A stretch of 64,000 nt of DNA from VRUE01 sp963819755 (GTDB lineage: Bacteria; Actinomycetota; Thermoleophilia; Solirubrobacterales; 70-9), in the NCBI GenBank assembly GCA_963819755.1, contig CAWFXB010000001.1, positions 682,001-746,000 of the forward strand, in the 5' to 3' direction. Position 1 is the first letter of the stretch; every line of letters starts with the position of its first letter. The notes under the pieces were generated by a model. It was not told the DNA's origin. It ran no database searches and saw nothing but the letters and a program-made list of their open reading frames with translations. Of this stretch, positions 50,490 to 58,050 are shown piece after piece. Made by a program: the position numbers and the translations under genes.

Positions 50490-50554
50490 CCTCCCCCGAC
50501 CATCAGCCATAATCACTAGAGGATTCGCGCCGTTTGAGCCGAATCAGCGCAAAC

Positions 50555-51091
50555 ATGGCCCTAAGAGATAACTGGCATAAAGCACTGGTCTATTTCGGAC
50601 TGGCGGAAGAGCACGAGCACGGCCTCGAGTACGAGGAAGACTTCCCCGAGACCTCCGAAGAGGAAATCGAGGCTCGCAGGGAGTCTGGCTCGGTGCGGCG
50701 GCTGCCGACCTCACGCCGCTCACGCCGCGACGAGATCGATGACATCTTCGCCGACGACGAGCCGATCTCGGCCTCGCGGACTCGCACCCTGCGGCCGGTC
50801 GGTGACGATTCCGACGTCAAAGTCCATCTCGTCATCCCGCGCAACTTCAACGACGCCCAGCAGGTCGCCGACCAGTTCAAGCGGTCGGTGCCGGTGATCC
50901 TCAATCTGCAGACCACCGACCACGAGCTCTCCAAGCGGATGATCGATTTCTGCTCCGGCCTCACCTACTCGCTCGATGGCGGCATGCAGCGGATCGCCGA
51001 GAAGATCTTCCTGCTCACGCCCCGGAACGTCGAGGTTTCGGCTGAGGAGAAGGCTCGGCTGCTCGACAAAGGGTTCTTCAACCAGTCGTAG
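50555..51091 (+). CDS. sepF: Cell division protein SepF
   Basis: Cytoplasmic FtsZ partner that anchors and bundles the Z-ring. N-terminal helix MALRDNWHKALVYFGLAEEH may bind membrane as in other SepF. An acidic/basic linker spans about residues 25-85, and the SepF domain (about 88-165) has VHLVIPRNFNDAQQVADQF, VILNLQ and FCSGLTYSLDG, ending in a Gly-rich dimer helix region. ATG 50555 is chosen because it gives the standard N-terminus; TTG 50534 with AGAGG upstream is the alternative. Confidence 0.92.
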   Translation: MALRDNWHKALVYFGLAEEHEHGLEYEEDFPETSEEEIEARRESGSVRRLPTSRRSRRDEIDDIFADDEPISASRTRTLRPVGDDSDVKVHLVIPRNFNDAQQVADQFKRSVPVILNLQTTDHELSKRMIDFCSGLTYSLDGGMQRIAEKIFLLTPRNVEVSAEEKARLLDKGFFNQS

Positions 51092-51106
51092 CACCGGCGC
51101 CTTGGA

Positions 51107-51206
51107 GGGCTCGGGTGTCCCTTCCATGGAGGCCGTCGCGCAGCTGATCGCGGTTCAGGGTTCGATCGCCCGTCCCTGAGCCTCCCTGGAAGGGACACCC
51201 GAGCCC
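51107..51206. repeat. Family 1 hairpin element, copy 3
   Basis: Perfect 20-bp inverted repeat (51107-51126 with 51187-51206), extended to 27 bp with one mismatch. The 46-base centre contains GTCGCGCAGCTGATCGCGG and GCCCGTCC, matching copies 1 and 2. It lies between sepF and the proC promoter. Confidence 0.85.
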
Positions 51207-51219
51207 TTGTCGCTCCTAC

Positions 51220-51225
51220 TAGGCT
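51220..51225 (+). promoter_or_regulatory. -10 element of proC
   Basis: TAGGCT (TANNNT) ends seven bases before the proC ATG at 51233, the leaderless spacing. Confidence 0.5.
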
Positions 51226-51232
51226 CCCGATC

Positions 51233-51973
51233 ATGATCATTGGCTTTTGCGGGTCGGGGAACATGGCTGCGGCTCTTGCCATGGGATGGACTGGACAGTG
51301 GGAGAAGATGCTGTTCTTCGATCCGGACTCCGATAGGGCTCGCAAGCTGGCCGGGGATCTCGGCGGCGAGGCCGTCGGGTCCAACGGGGAGTTGGCGGAA
51401 CGGTCCGATGTCGTGCTCCTTGCGGTCAAGCCGGGCGCCCTCCAGCAGGCGGCCGGTGAACTGGCGGGCGCAAAGTCGGTCATCTCGATCTTGGGAGCGA
51501 CCCCCCTGGAGAAGGTAGAAGCCGCATTTCCCCAGGCCGAAGTCGGACGAGTCATGCCCAACCTCGCGGTGGAGGTGAGCGGAGGCGTTCTCTGCGCTGC
51601 CGGGGAGTTCGGCCCAGGGGTTCGAGAGAAGCTGGGCGTTCTCGGGTCTGTCGTCGAGTTGCCCGACTCGCAATTCGACGTCGCGACTGCGCTGATGGGT
51701 TGTTCCCCAGCGTATTTCGCCCTGGTGGCCGAGGCGCTCGTTGAGGCCGGGATCGACGCCGGCCTCAAGGGGAAGCTGGCCGAGAAGCTGGTTGTCGAGG
51801 CCGCCGCGGGCACCGGATCGCTGATGCGCGTTCGACGCCCGGCCGAGCTCCGGGTCGCAGTCACTTCACCCGGCGGCAGCACGGAAGCGGGCTTGGAAGC
51901 GCTTGAGCGCGAAGGGGCGAAAGAGGCATTTGAAGCCGCGGTCAGGGCCTCCCTGGAGCGGATGCGGGGGTGA
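51233..51973 (+). CDS. proC: Pyrroline-5-carboxylate reductase
   Basis: Last step of proline synthesis. N-terminal Rossmann motif IGFCGSGNMAAALAMG; VVLLAVKPGALQQA; VGRVMPNLAVEVSGG; and the C-terminal family signature MRVRRPAELRVAVTSPGGST. 246 aa, at the short end for ProC. It lies in the division cluster (yggS-sepF-proC-yggT), a common arrangement in Gram-positive bacteria. It overlaps yggT by four bases. Confidence 0.93.
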   Translation: MIIGFCGSGNMAAALAMGWTGQWEKMLFFDPDSDRARKLAGDLGGEAVGSNGELAERSDVVLLAVKPGALQQAAGELAGAKSVISILGATPLEKVEAAFPQAEVGRVMPNLAVEVSGGVLCAAGEFGPGVREKLGVLGSVVELPDSQFDVATALMGCSPAYFALVAEALVEAGIDAGLKGKLAEKLVVEAAAGTGSLMRVRRPAELRVAVTSPGGSTEAGLEALEREGAKEAFEAAVRASLERMRG

Positions 51974-52272
51974 TGCTGCTGGCGCTGGCCCGAGGGGACG
52001 TCGCCGATTACGTCGGTGCGCTCTTCCTCGTCTACATCATCCTGATCCTGATCCGGGTGCTGATGTCGTGGATACCGCGCATGCCCTACAACCCGGCGCT
52101 GCGGTCAGTGCTCGACTTCATCGTCGAGACCACCGACCCCTACCTCAACCTCTTCCGCCGCATAATCCCGCCGATCGGGGGCGGGGGCTTCGGGCTCGAC
52201 CTGAGCCCGATGATCGGCATCATCGTCCTCTACATCCTGCGCGGGCTGGTAGTCGCCCTGATCGCCGGGTGA
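51970..52272 (+). CDS. YggT-family integral membrane protein
   Basis: 100 aa with two hydrophobic segments (about residues 12-32 and 72-97). The family motif is visible: ILIRVLMSWIPRMPYNP, then TDPYLNLFRRIIPPIGG and LDLSPMIGIIVLYILRG. YggT proteins accompany sepF and proC in many bacteria and are linked to envelope or osmotic functions; the exact role is unsettled. Overlaps lspA by four bases. Confidence 0.88.
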   Translation: MMLLALARGDVADYVGALFLVYIILILIRVLMSWIPRMPYNPALRSVLDFIVETTDPYLNLFRRIIPPIGGGGFGLDLSPMIGIIVLYILRGLVVALIAG

Positions 52273-52727
52273 GCGCGGCCAACGCCCGCGCCTGGCGCCT
52301 GGCCGGCGCGCTCTGCGTCATCGTCGTCATCGCCGACCAGGTCGCCAAGGCTCTGATCGAGGCCAACATGGTCCCCGGCGAGCACGTCGACGTGCTCGGG
52401 CCGCTCGGCTTCACTCTCACCCACAACGAAGGTGTCGCCTTCGGGCTCGCCAGCGGCGGTGGCGCGGCCCTGGTCGTCCTCACCGTCGTCGCGTTGGTCT
52501 TCGTCGGCGTCCTCTTCGCCCGCAACCCGACCCGCCCTTGGATGTGGGTCGCCTTCGGCCTGCTCGCCGGCGGCGCGATCGGCAACCTCGCCGACCGGGT
52601 GCGCGTGGGGGCGGTCACCGACTACGTCGACGTCTTCAGCTGGCCTCCCTTCAACCTTGCCGACGTCGCGATCACGCTCGGCGTCGTCGTGCTGGCGCTC
52701 TGCTACGTCGGCGAGGCCGACGGATGA
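52269..52727 (+). CDS. lspA: Lipoprotein signal peptidase II
   Basis: Four-TM aspartyl protease that cleaves prolipoproteins after lipidation. Motifs: VVIADQVAKALIE, LTHNEGVAFGLAS, GGAIGNLADRVRVGAVTDYV and FNLADVAITLGV, the last two holding the two catalytic Asp. GTG 52269 overlaps the yggT stop and gives 152 aa, the usual size. Confidence 0.93.
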   Translation: MSAANARAWRLAGALCVIVVIADQVAKALIEANMVPGEHVDVLGPLGFTLTHNEGVAFGLASGGGAALVVLTVVALVFVGVLFARNPTRPWMWVAFGLLAGGAIGNLADRVRVGAVTDYVDVFSWPPFNLADVAITLGVVVLALCYVGEADG

Positions 52728-53401
52728 CCTCCGAGCTGCGCGTGGTCCACCTGGACGAGCACCTTGCCGTGGTCGACAAGCCGGCCGGCCTGGTCGTCCA
52801 CCCGGCCCCGTCGCACGACGGCCTCACCCTGGTCGACGAGCTGGCGGAGATCCTCGGCGGTGGCGCCGACCCGGAGCGCCCCGGCATCGTCCACCGCCTC
52901 GACAAGGAGACCAGCGGCCTGCTCGTCGTCGCCCGCGACGACGCCACCCACGCCGCATTGCAGGAGCAGGTCCGCCGCCGCGAGGTCGAACGCGTCTACC
53001 TGGCGCTGGCCGGTGGGCGGCTCGGCTCGCGCACGGGGACGATCGACGCGCCGATCGGCCGGGCCTCGCGACAGCGCCACCGCATGGCCGTATCGGGCGC
53101 GGCCTCGCGACAGGCCCGCACGCACTTCGAGGTGCTGGAGCTGCTCGCCGCCGAGAGCTACCTCGAGGTCAAGCTGGAGACCGGGCGCACGCACCAGATC
53201 CGCGCTCACTTTGGTGCCATCGGCCACCCTCTGATCGGCGACGCAACCTACGGCGGCGAGGAGAAGTACGGCCTGAGCCGCCAGTTTCTGCACGCACACC
53301 GGCTCGCCTTCGCCCATCCGGTCAGCGGCGAGGCGATGGACTTCCGCTCCGAGCTGCCGGCCGGCCTCGCCGCGGCGCTCGCGGCTGCCCGCTCCGCCTG
53401 A
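52724..53401 (+). CDS. RluA/RluD-family 23S rRNA pseudouridine synthase
   Basis: 225 aa. The catalytic Asp motif is PGIVHRLDKETSGLLVVARD. Other family motifs: VVDKPAGLVVHPAP, LETGRTHQIRAHFGAIGHPL and GDATYGG. The N-terminal S4 domain common in RluD is missing; ATG 52724 overlaps lspA by four bases and starts directly with the catalytic domain, so this is a compact form. The lspA-rluD pairing is common in bacteria. The exact uridine target cannot be read from sequence. Confidence 0.9.
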   Translation: MTSELRVVHLDEHLAVVDKPAGLVVHPAPSHDGLTLVDELAEILGGGADPERPGIVHRLDKETSGLLVVARDDATHAALQEQVRRREVERVYLALAGGRLGSRTGTIDAPIGRASRQRHRMAVSGAASRQARTHFEVLELLAAESYLEVKLETGRTHQIRAHFGAIGHPLIGDATYGGEEKYGLSRQFLHAHRLAFAHPVSGEAMDFRSELPAGLAAALAAARSA

Positions 53402-53416
53402 CCTCGCCCGCCCCAC

Positions 53417-53539
53417 TACAATTCCTCCGTTCTAAACCGACCCCCGTCGTAACCGCCCCGGATCCTGACTTCGCCTCGTGAGGCCGAGTCCCCGGCTAGG
53501 GCGCCGGGCCTTCACCAAAACCAAGGAGACCCTTCGAAA
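53417..53539 (+). promoter_or_regulatory. rpsB promoter and structured leader
   Basis: TACAAT (53417-53422) is a good -10, leaving a leader of about 110 bases. Hairpin 1 has outer GACT/AGTC (53467-53470, 53487-53490) and inner GCCT/AGGC around the loop CGTG. Hairpin 2 is CCCGGC/GCCGGG (53491-53508). AAGGAG (53523-53528) is the Shine-Dalgarno. It is unusual in a window where most units look leaderless; S2 autoregulation is possible. Confidence 0.5.
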
Positions 53540-54553
53540 ATGCCAGAGGCAGGCCTAAAAGAGCTGCTGGAGGCCGGAGTTCACTTCGGCCACCAGACGC
53601 GTCGCTGGAACCCGAACATGCGCCGCTACATATTCGGCGAGCTGGACGGGATTCACATCATCGACCTGATCCAGACCGAGGCGTTGCTGGAGAACGCGCG
53701 CCGCTTTTCCGGCGAGCTCGCCAGCGGCGGCGGCACGGTGCTCTTCGTCGGCACCAAGAAGCAGGCCCGCGGGCCGGTCCAGGAATGGGCCGAACGCTGC
53801 AAGATGCCCTACGTCAATCAGCGCTGGCTCGGCGGGCTGCTGACCAACTTCAACACGATCTCGGCGCGGATCTCGCGCCTGCACGAGCTGACGACCTGGC
53901 AGGAGGAGGGCAAACTCAGCCTGCTGCCGACCAAGGAGCGGATGGGGATGGAGGCCGAGCTGGCCAAGCTCGAGTACAACCTCGGCGGCGTCCGCGACAT
54001 GGACCGGCTCCCCGACGCGGTCTTCGTCACCGACCTGAAAACCGAGGAGATCGCGGTCCGCGAGGCGGTCCGCTTGAGGATCCCGATCATCGGGCTGGTC
54101 GACACCAACTGCGACCCGACCCAGATCGACTATGTGATCCCGGGCAACGACGACGCGATCCGTTCCTGCAATCTGGTGATCGGCACGATCGGCGGCGCCG
54201 TCGAGGAGGGCTCCAGCGCTTGGCGCGTCCAGGAGGAGAAGCGCATCGCCGAGGAAATGGAACGGCGCAAACGTGAGGAAGAGGAGAGAAAGAAGCGAGA
54301 GGAAGAAGAGAAAGAGCGGGTCGAAAAACTCGAGGCGGAGAAAAAACTCGCCGAAGAAGCGGCGGCCAAAAAGGCTGCTGAAGCGCCGCCGGTCAAACCG
54401 GCCCAGGCACCGCAGGCTCAGGCCCCCCAGGCCACGGCAGAGGCGCCTAAAGCCGCGGCTTCGGCGGAGGAGGCAGCTGCTCCACCGGCGGCAGAGAAAA
54501 CACCAGTTGACGCAGAGAAAGCTCCCGCTGCCAATGAGGGAGATTCGAAATGA
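53540..54553 (+). CDS. rpsB: 30S ribosomal protein S2 with long charged C-terminal extension
   Basis: S2 family signatures: LLEAGVHFGHQTRRWNPNM at the start, YVNQRWLGGLLTNF and PIIGLVDTNCDPTQIDYVIP. The ribosomal core ends near residue 230. The remaining about 105 residues form a Glu/Lys/Arg-rich predicted coiled coil (ERRKREEEERKKREEEEKER) followed by an Ala/Pro/Gln-rich tail. Total 337 aa against about 250-300 for most bacterial S2. It opens the conserved rpsB-tsf-pyrH-frr block; tsf overlaps by four bases. Confidence 0.95.
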   Translation: MPEAGLKELLEAGVHFGHQTRRWNPNMRRYIFGELDGIHIIDLIQTEALLENARRFSGELASGGGTVLFVGTKKQARGPVQEWAERCKMPYVNQRWLGGLLTNFNTISARISRLHELTTWQEEGKLSLLPTKERMGMEAELAKLEYNLGGVRDMDRLPDAVFVTDLKTEEIAVREAVRLRIPIIGLVDTNCDPTQIDYVIPGNDDAIRSCNLVIGTIGGAVEEGSSAWRVQEEKRIAEEMERRKREEEERKKREEEEKERVEKLEAEKKLAEEAAAKKAAEAPPVKPAQAPQAQAPQATAEAPKAAASAEEAAAPPAAEKTPVDAEKAPAANEGDSK

Positions 54554-55155
54554 GCGTTACCGCTGCCGATGTGAAAGCTCTGCGGGACCGCACCGGTGCC
54601 GCGATGATGGATTGCAAAGCGGCGCTCTCCGAGTCCGAGGGAGACGTCGATCGGGCGATCGAGATCCTGCGGGTGAAGGGCCAGGCCTCGGCCGCCAAGC
54701 GGGAAGGGCGCGGGACCGGCGAGGGGGTCGTCTCCTCCTACATCCACGCCAACGACAAGGTCGGGGCGATGGTCGAAGTGCAGTGCGAGACCGACTTCGT
54801 CGCCCGTAACGAGGATTTCAGGGCCTTCGCCTACGAGGTCGCTCTGCACGTCGCCGCCACTGCCCCCAAGTTCGTCTCTTCCGCGGAGATCCCGGCTGAC
54901 GAGCGCGAGGCCGAAAAGCGGGTCTTCGAGGAGAAGGCGCGCGAGGACGGCAAACCGGACAACGTCGTCGAGAAAATAGTCGAGGGCCAGCTCGCCAAGT
55001 GGGCGAAGGAAGTGGCCCTGCTCGACCAGTCCCACGTCAACGCCGAGAAGCACGACTCGAAGTCGATCGAGGAGCTGCGTCAGGAGCTGGCCGCGAAGAC
55101 CGGCGAGAACATCCGCGTGGCGCGCTTCGCCTACTTCCGCGTCGGCGACGATTGA
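54550..55155 (+). CDS. tsf: Translation elongation factor Ts, short form
   Basis: Nucleotide-exchange factor for EF-Tu. N-terminal UBA-like domain VKALRDRTGAAMMDCKAALS, and the core motif QCETDFVARNEDF with the conserved Asp-Phe that contact EF-Tu. At 201 aa it has one core subdomain, as in Thermus-type EF-Ts, not the roughly 270-280 aa two-subdomain form of many other Actinobacteria. Followed by pyrH with a four-base overlap. Confidence 0.95.
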   Translation: MSVTAADVKALRDRTGAAMMDCKAALSESEGDVDRAIEILRVKGQASAAKREGRGTGEGVVSSYIHANDKVGAMVEVQCETDFVARNEDFRAFAYEVALHVAATAPKFVSSAEIPADEREAEKRVFEEKAREDGKPDNVVEKIVEGQLAKWAKEVALLDQSHVNAEKHDSKSIEELRQELAAKTGENIRVARFAYFRVGDD

Positions 55156-55883
55156 ACAAGCCCGAGCCCAAATTCAGCCGCATCCTCCTCAAGCTCTCGG
55201 GGGAGGCGCTGATGGGGGAGCGCGATCACGGCACCGACGCCGCCGAGGTGGAGCGGATCGCCCGCCAGGTGGCCGCCGTGCGCGCCCAGGGGGTCGAGGT
55301 GGCGATCGTGGTCGGCGCCGGCAACATCTACCGCGGCCTGCAGGGGGCGGCGGCGGGGATGGACCGCGCCACCGGCGACTACATGGGCATGCTGGCGACG
55401 GTGCTGAACGCGCTGACCCTGCAGGACGCGCTGGAGAAGATCGGCGAGCACACCCGGGTGATGTCGGCGATCGCCGTCCAGGAGGTCGCCGAGCCCTACA
55501 TCCGCCGCCGCGCGATGCGCCACCTCGAGAAGGGCCGCGTGGTGATCTTCGCCGCCGGCACCGGCAACCCGTTCTTCACCACCGACACCGCGGCGGCGCT
55601 GCGCGCCCTGGAGATCCACGCGCAAACGATCCTGATGGCGAAGAACGGGGTCGAAGGGGTCTACGACTCCGACCCGGCGATCAACCCGGACGCCAAGTTC
55701 ATCCCTGAGATCGGCCACCGCGAGGCGATCGAGCGCGGGCTCAAGGTGATGGACTCGACCGCGCTCTCGCTCTGCATGGACAACGACCTGCCGATCTACG
55801 TCTTCAACATGGGCGACGAGACCAACATAGATAGGATCGTCGGCGGCGAGAGGGTAGGCACGCTGGTCTCCAGCGACGCCTGA
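55152..55883 (+). CDS. pyrH: Uridylate (UMP) kinase
   Basis: Hexameric bacterial UMP kinase of the amino-acid-kinase fold. Motifs: RILLKLSGEALMGERDHG, VVGAGNIYRGLQGA, VVIFAAGTGNPFFTTDTAAA and AKNGVEGVYDSDP. TTG 55152 overlaps the tsf stop and gives 243 aa, matching the family; longer upstream frames are shadows of tsf. Confidence 0.94.
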   Translation: MNKPEPKFSRILLKLSGEALMGERDHGTDAAEVERIARQVAAVRAQGVEVAIVVGAGNIYRGLQGAAAGMDRATGDYMGMLATVLNALTLQDALEKIGEHTRVMSAIAVQEVAEPYIRRRAMRHLEKGRVVIFAAGTGNPFFTTDTAAALRALEIHAQTILMAKNGVEGVYDSDPAINPDAKFIPEIGHREAIERGLKVMDSTALSLCMDNDLPIYVFNMGDETNIDRIVGGERVGTLVSSDA

Positions 55884-55902
55884 GGACCGGAGAGAGGATC
55901 CA

Positions 55903-56466
55903 GTGGAGCTGATCGACGAGTTGCTCAAGGACGCCGAAGGGCGAATGCAGAAGTCGGTCGAATCGAGCCGTGGTGAGTTGGCCACGGTGCGTACCGGCCG
56001 TGCCTCGCCACACCTTCTGGACCGGATCACGGTCGACTACTACGGCTCGCCGGCGCCGCTCAAGCAGCTGGCCAACATCGCCACCTCCGACGCGCGCCTG
56101 CTCACCGTCACCCCCTTCGACAAGGGCTCGATGGGCGAGATCGAGAAAGCGATCCAGGAGTCCGACGTCGGCCTCACGCCAAGCAACGACGGCAACGTGA
56201 TCCGCCTGCAGATCCCCGAGCTGACCGAGGAGCGCCGCCGCGAGATGGTCAAGGTCGTCCACGGCGTCGCCGAGGAGGGGCGGGTCGCGATCCGCAACAT
56301 CCGCCGCGACACCATGCAGGACCTGCGCGATCTGAAAAAAGAGGGCGAAGCGGGCGAGGACGACGAGCGCCGCGCCGAGGCGGCACTGCAGAAGCAGACC
56401 GACGAGGCAATCGCCGAGATCGACACCCTGCTCGAGGGAAAGGAAGAGGAGATCCTGGAGGTGTGA
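55903..56466 (+). CDS. frr: Ribosome recycling factor
   Basis: Splits post-termination ribosomes together with EF-G. 187 aa three-helix-bundle protein with RTGRASPHLLDRITVDYYGS, VTPFDKGSMGEIEKAIQESD and LTEERRREMVKVVHG, all family landmarks. GTG start after GGAGAGAGG. Overlaps uppS by four bases (GTGA). Confidence 0.95.
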   Translation: MELIDELLKDAEGRMQKSVESSRGELATVRTGRASPHLLDRITVDYYGSPAPLKQLANIATSDARLLTVTPFDKGSMGEIEKAIQESDVGLTPSNDGNVIRLQIPELTEERRREMVKVVHGVAEEGRVAIRNIRRDTMQDLRDLKKEGEAGEDDERRAEAALQKQTDEAIAEIDTLLEGKEEEILEV

Positions 56467-57137
56467 GCACCTCCGCGCGGTACGTCGCGATCATCACCGA
56501 CGGCAACGGACGCTGGGCAGAACAGCGCGGCCTCCCCGTGGCCGATGGGCACCGAGCCGGTGCCGACACCGTCAAGGCGCGATTGCGGGACGCGGTCGAG
56601 CTCGGCATCGAGGAGCTGACCGTCTTCTCCTTCTCGACCGAGAACTGGGCGCGGCCGTCGGCGGAGGTCGAGGGCCTGATGCGGATGTTCGGCGAGCGGA
56701 TCGACGCCGAAACCCCCGAGCTACACGAGGAAGGGGTGCGGATGCGGTTCCTTGGGCGCCGCGAGGGAGTCGCCGAGGACCTGGTCCAGCGGATGCGCTG
56801 GGCCGAAGAGACGACTGCGGCGAACGACCGCATCGTCCTCTTCGTCGCCTTCAACTACGGCGGCCGGGCGGAGATCGTCGATGCGGCGCGAACCTTCAAA
56901 GGGGACTCCGAGGAGGAGTTCCGCCAACACCTCTATGCAGCCGAGATGCACGACCCAGACCTCCTGATCCGGACCAGCGGCGAGCAGCGCATCTCCAACT
57001 ACCTGCTCTGGCAGTGCGCCTACTCGGAGCTGGTCTTCCGCGACGAGCTCTGGCCGGACTTCGACCGCGAAGCGTTCGAGGAGTCGCTGCGCGAGTTCGA
57101 GCTGCGGCCGCGGCGGCGCTTCGGGGGGAGGGGCTAG
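56463..57137 (+). CDS. uppS: Isoprenyl (undecaprenyl-type) diphosphate synthase
   Basis: cis-Prenyltransferase making the lipid carrier for cell-wall synthesis. Motifs: AIITDGNGRWAEQRGL (catalytic Asp), FSFSTENWARP, and LLIRTSGEQRISNYLLWQ with ELVFRDELWPDF. The usual MDGNGRWA reads TDGNGRWA here. 224 aa, slightly short for UppS. In Actinobacteria paralogues make different chain lengths (E,Z-farnesyl or decaprenyl), so the product is not certain. Confidence 0.9.
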   Translation: MSTSARYVAIITDGNGRWAEQRGLPVADGHRAGADTVKARLRDAVELGIEELTVFSFSTENWARPSAEVEGLMRMFGERIDAETPELHEEGVRMRFLGRREGVAEDLVQRMRWAEETTAANDRIVLFVAFNYGGRAEIVDAARTFKGDSEEEFRQHLYAAEMHDPDLLIRTSGEQRISNYLLWQCAYSELVFRDELWPDFDREAFEESLREFELRPRRRFGGRG

Positions 57138-58031
57138 ATGGTCCAGGACCTCTTCGACGACGACATGTTCTCCGAGGAACCGCCCCCGCCCGAGCGACCG
57201 CCGCGTGAGCCGCGGCGCCAGCGCAACGCACTCCTCAGCGGCGAGACGGCGCGGCGGATCCTCGTCGCGATCCCCTGGATCGTCTTCGCGATCGTCATCG
57301 TCGTGCTCGGTGGGCCGGTATTCGCCGTGGCAATGGCCGGGCTCGGCCTGCTCTGCCTGCGCGAGTACTTCCTCATGACGGCACCGCTGCGCCCGGTTCA
57401 GATGGCCGCCTACATCGCCCTCGTCGCGATGGTCGCCGCCGCCTACTTCGGCACGGCGTTCAACGTCCTCCTACTGGCGGCCGCATCCTTCCCGCTGCTC
57501 TTCTTCTTCGGCGCCCAGCGCCGGCCTCGCGACGGGATCGTCATCTCGATGGGCGTGACCGTCCTCGGCGCGATCTGGATTGGCCTGCCGCTGGTCCACG
57601 CCGTGCTCCTGCGCGACCTGCCCGACCACGGCGCGGCGCTGCTGATCGACGTCCTCGTCGGCACCTTTGCCACCGATACCGGGGCTTACGCGACCGGGCG
57701 CATGTTCGGCTCGCACCGGATCACCCCCGACCTCTCGCCCAACAAGACGATCGAGGGCCTGATCGGCGGCTTCCTGATCGGCACGATGGCCTTCTGGTTC
57801 GCCGGCCTCTACCAGAACTGGCTCTCCGGAGCCGACGCGCTGATCATCGGCGCCGCCGTGGCCGCGGTCGCCCCGATCGGCGACCTCTTCGCCTCGATGG
57901 TCAAGCGCGACCTCGGCACCAAGGACACCGGCAAGCTCTTCGGCCCGCACGGCGGCCTGCTCGACCGCCTCGACGCCGTCCTCTTCACGGTCGTCGTCGG
58001 CTACTACCTCTCCGTCCAGCTGGTCTACTGA
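57138..58031 (+). CDS. cdsA: Phosphatidate cytidylyltransferase
   Basis: Makes CDP-diacylglycerol for phospholipid synthesis. 297 aa; a hydrophilic Pro/Arg-rich N-terminus of about 45 residues, then about eight TMs. The CdsA signature is near the end: SMVKRDLGTKDTGKLFGPHG followed by GLLDRLDAV. The ATG directly follows the uppS stop, so translation is coupled. Confidence 0.93.
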   Translation: MVQDLFDDDMFSEEPPPPERPPREPRRQRNALLSGETARRILVAIPWIVFAIVIVVLGGPVFAVAMAGLGLLCLREYFLMTAPLRPVQMAAYIALVAMVAAAYFGTAFNVLLLAAASFPLLFFFGAQRRPRDGIVISMGVTVLGAIWIGLPLVHAVLLRDLPDHGAALLIDVLVGTFATDTGAYATGRMFGSHRITPDLSPNKTIEGLIGGFLIGTMAFWFAGLYQNWLSGADALIIGAAVAAVAPIGDLFASMVKRDLGTKDTGKLFGPHGGLLDRLDAVLFTVVVGYYLSVQLVY

Positions 58032-58037
58032 CCCACC

Positions 58038-58043
58038 TAAACT
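58038..58043 (+). promoter_or_regulatory. -10 element of dxr
   Basis: TAAACT (TANNNT) ends seven bases before the dxr ATG, so dxr-rseP may have its own leaderless transcript within the rpsB-cdsA block. Confidence 0.45.
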
Positions 58044-58050
58044 CCTTGAG

